This document shows positions 61,896-64,000 of a stretch of DNA of 64,000 bases, piece by piece. The DNA is from Xanthomonas translucens pv. cerealis (lineage in GTDB: Bacteria > Pseudomonadota > Gammaproteobacteria > Xanthomonadales > Xanthomonadaceae), in NCBI RefSeq assembly GCF_006838285.1, contig NZ_CP038228.1:1488001-1552000 (forward strand). Reading direction: 5' to 3'. A program made the translations under genes and the position numbers. A model generated the notes under the pieces. It saw only the letters and a list, made by a program, of their open reading frames with translations, searched no databases and was not told where the DNA came from. Within the stretch, counting starts at the first letter, position 1. Each line of letters begins with the position of its first letter.

Positions 61896-62138
61896 CTAAG
61901 TTACAGGCATGAAAACCTCAAAAGTCAATCTCAATGCATTGCGCTCGAACTTGTCTTTCCCCGCGAGGACCAGCCTACGCCGGCCGGGGAGCAAGCTGTA
62001 CACAGCACCCGCGACAGTCAGCCGCCGCTTGGACGGCCACCGGCCAAACGGCGGCGGCTGGAGCCAGCCACTCACTCGCACAGGCACGATGAGCCCAGCG
62101 ACCGACGCGGTATCGCTGCGGAGCGGCGCCCGGACAAA

Positions 62139-64000
62139 ATGCCGGCTTACGCCAGCACCTCGTCCTCGTCATCGCAGCGCATGCCACAACCACCAAGGCA
62201 TGGTTCGCAGGCGCCGGCAGAGCTTCGCCTGACCGAACAAACGTCAGACCGGGCGGCTGGAAAGCGACCGCGGGAGCAGCAAGAGCCGTATCGGCAGCCA
62301 AAGCGGGCACTGCATAGCGTGGAGTTGACGCCGGCGGATCTTCGGCTGGCCGAACATCAGCTCGACTCAGCGGAAAAAAGACAGCTGCAGGCAGAGCGAG
62401 AGCGTTATCGGCGGCAGTTGAGTGCGCCCAGCCGGTTGACGCAGACCCACAACGCTCGCCTGAGCGTCTCCATGGCGCAGGACAATGCGCTGGCGCGTCG
62501 CATGGACTGCAAGCTGGCCCTGCCCTTCCTGGATGAGAACGCCCACGCGCAAGTCAATGCGCATTTGCTGGACAAATATCTTCAGATGATTGCCAATGCA
62601 AGGCGGTTCACAGGCCCGGGTCTAACGCACCGCGATCTCGATCGTTGCACCGAACTTGCGGCGCAGTATCTCTACAAGACCGGTTGGTTCGACGGTGCAT
62701 CGCTGAAACAGCTGGCCCATGTGGCCAACAAGCTGAGCAAGCACCCAAACCAAACGGCGTGTATGTATGCAATCGCGTGGATCGCTGGAGAGGTGATCCA
62801 GGCCGATGCTCCGTTGGGGCTGGATGGTCCCCCGTCAATGCTCCTCCTGAACGCGTTCGCCAAGAACACCGACAGCGCCAGGTGCGAACGCGCGGCGGCG
62901 CGTCTGGCACGTCACCTGCTACGTGAGCACAAGGCCTGGCAGTCCATGAACGCGCAGGGCATCGGCCTGGTACTCAATGCCTTCAGCAAGTGGTCCGATA
63001 ACCCAGACTGCCAGTCCATCGCGCAGTCGCTTGCCGAACTGCTCGCCAGCAACAGGAACCTGCGTCACGCGATGGATGCACAGAGCGTTGCAAACACGCT
63101 CAACGCCCTGAGCAAATGGCACGACGCGGAGCTGTGCAAAGTCGCCGCCAGCGCGTTGGCCTTGCGCCTGGCCACCGAGCGCGGTTTGTGCAATGCCTTC
63201 AAACCGCAAGAAGTCGGAATCGCGTTAAACGCCCTGAGCAAATGGCACGACACGCCTGACTGCAAGGATGCCGCCAGCGCGCTGGCCTCGCGATTGGCCA
63301 ATGATGGCACTTTACGCAACGGCCTCGAGGCGCAAGGCGTAGCCCAGGTGTTGAACGCCCTGAGCAAATGGCACGACAGGGAGGCCTGCGCGGTGGTCGC
63401 AAGCGCGCTGGCCTCGCGATTGGCTCATGATCGCGACCTGTGCAACGATCTCAACTCGCAAGGCGTGGTCAGCGTGCTCAACGCCTTGAGCAAATGGCCC
63501 GACACGCCGGTGTGCGCCACCGCCGCGGAGGCGCTGGCGGCGCGACTGGCCGACGATCCCGGGTTATGCGACGCCCTCGAAGGGCAACACATGGCCAATG
63601 TGCTCAACGCGCTGAGCAAATGGCCCGACATGCCCGACTGCCAGGATGCAGCCAACGCACTGGCCTGGCGACTGGCCGGCGAGTCACGGTTGCGCGACGA
63701 CCTCGACCCGCAAGGCATGGCCAACGCGCTCAATGCCCTGAGCAAATGGCCCGACACGTCGATCTGCGCTGCCGCGGTCAAGGCGCTGGCGGCGCGCCTG
63801 GCCGCCGATCCCGGATTGTGCGACGCCCTCGAACGGCAACACATGACCAACGCGCTCAATGCCCTGAGCAAATGGCCCGACACGTCGGTGTGCGCCACCG
63901 CCGCAGAGGCGCTGGCGGCGCGACTGGCCGGCAATCCCGGGTTGTGCGATGCACTCAACCCACAAGAAGTCGCCAACGCGTTGAATGCCCTGAGCAAATG
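62139..64000 (+). CDS. xopAD: XopAD-like SKWP-repeat type III effector (5' part, runs off window)
   Basis: The frame is open from 61896; the first in-frame ATG is 62139. After a basic, disordered N-terminus (LTEQTSDRAAGKRPREQQEP), repeats of 42 residues begin near 62960: NAFSKWSD, NALSKWHD, then NALSKWPDTPVCATAAEALA and so on. SKWP repeats define the XopAD family, injected by the Hrp type III system; function in the plant is not known. The reading before 62139 (PPLGRPPAKRRRLEPATHSH) also looks coding, and an ATG at 61909 is out of frame by one base, so the true start may lie there behind an indel. No stop occurs before the edge. Confidence 0.88.
   Translation, partial: MPAYASTSSSSSQRMPQPPRHGSQAPAELRLTEQTSDRAAGKRPREQQEPYRQPKRALHSVELTPADLRLAEHQLDSAEKRQLQAERERYRRQLSAPSRLTQTHNARLSVSMAQDNALARRMDCKLALPFLDENAHAQVNAHLLDKYLQMIANARRFTGPGLTHRDLDRCTELAAQYLYKTGWFDGASLKQLAHVANKLSKHPNQTACMYAIAWIAGEVIQADAPLGLDGPPSMLLLNAFAKNTDSARCERAAARLARHLLREHKAWQSMNAQGIGLVLNAFSKWSDNPDCQSIAQSLAELLASNRNLRHAMDAQSVANTLNALSKWHDAELCKVAASALALRLATERGLCNAFKPQEVGIALNALSKWHDTPDCKDAASALASRLANDGTLRNGLEAQGVAQVLNALSKWHDREACAVVASALASRLAHDRDLCNDLNSQGVVSVLNALSKWPDTPVCATAAEALAARLADDPGLCDALEGQHMANVLNALSKWPDMPDCQDAANALAWRLAGESRLRDDLDPQGMANALNALSKWPDTSICAAAVKALAARLAADPGLCDALERQHMTNALNALSKWPDTSVCATAAEALAARLAGNPGLCDALNPQEVANALNALSK
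62964..64000 (+). repeat. 126-bp in-frame SKWP repeats
   Basis: At least eight units of 126 bp (42 aa) are visible, each with the core NALSKW followed by a block like ALAARLADDPGLCDALEGQH. The later units are more alike than the first, suggesting recent expansion from the 3' side. The array continues past the window. Confidence 0.9.

Noticed and set aside
62964-64000. CRISPR array at the right end
   Set aside because: The 126-bp repeats are in-frame protein repeats (SKWP) with variable codons, not short identical repeats with unique spacers.

Overview
The window looks like a Xanthomonas chromosome (Gammaproteobacteria, high GC). The evidence is a LOV histidine kinase, a SKWP-repeat type III effector of the XopAD kind, a 7.7-kb filamentous prophage carrying the 15-base XerCD/dif core, and many IS elements and gene relics. 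I worked only from the sequence; family names come from motif recognition, not searches.

Layout. 1-9.3 kb is ordinary core genome: the start of an FAD oxidoreductase, a LOV hybrid histidine kinase, tex, a very large PAS/GAF hybrid kinase and a single-domain response regulator. 9.2-10.3 kb holds tRNA-Leu and two tandem tRNA-Ala/tRNA-Glu pairs. 10.3-11.7 kb is a graveyard of RND-pump and Tn3-transposase fragments. 11.8-15.3 kb carries small proteins, a zinc-ribbon protein and a Tat-exported GHL10-type protein. 15.6-17.1 kb is degenerate (DUF3800 and antitoxin relics bracketed by a 28-bp repeat).

17.3-34.1 kb is an accessory island. A Tn7-like operon on the minus strand (AlpA-like protein, small protein, TnsA-like, TnsB with a frameshift at a G-run, small protein, TnsC-like ATPase, TniQ) uses ATGA-type overlaps at most junctions. 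It is followed by an unrecognised 373-aa protein and a complete type I Wadjet system (jetABCD). Wadjet is divided from a divergent WYL regulator by two palindromic operator candidates. A HipBA pair closes the island. 34.2-41 kb carries an H-NS-like protein, a PstS-like exported protein and an AT-rich patatin lipoprotein.

41.9-60.0 kb is bracketed by two inverted 857-bp copies of one IS5-type element. Inside are the filamentous prophage (42927-50626, integrated at a dif-like site), an IS3 relic and an apparently undescribed chorismate-derived biosynthetic operon (51.57-60.60 kb). That operon encodes an anthranilate-synthase-type pair, a PaaK-like ligase, a FeeM-like acyltransferase, a haem-oxygenase-like diiron oxidase, an FMN reductase, an acyl-CoA ligase and a broken alpha/beta hydrolase. 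A TrpR-family repressor lies just beyond. The window ends with a KfrA relic and the first part of the XopAD-like effector gene, which runs off the right edge.

The strongest leads for novelty are the chorismate operon with its TrpR-like regulator, and the prophage attachment core that lies in frame inside a regulator gene, so that integration changes the protein's C-terminus and uncouples a downstream gene.
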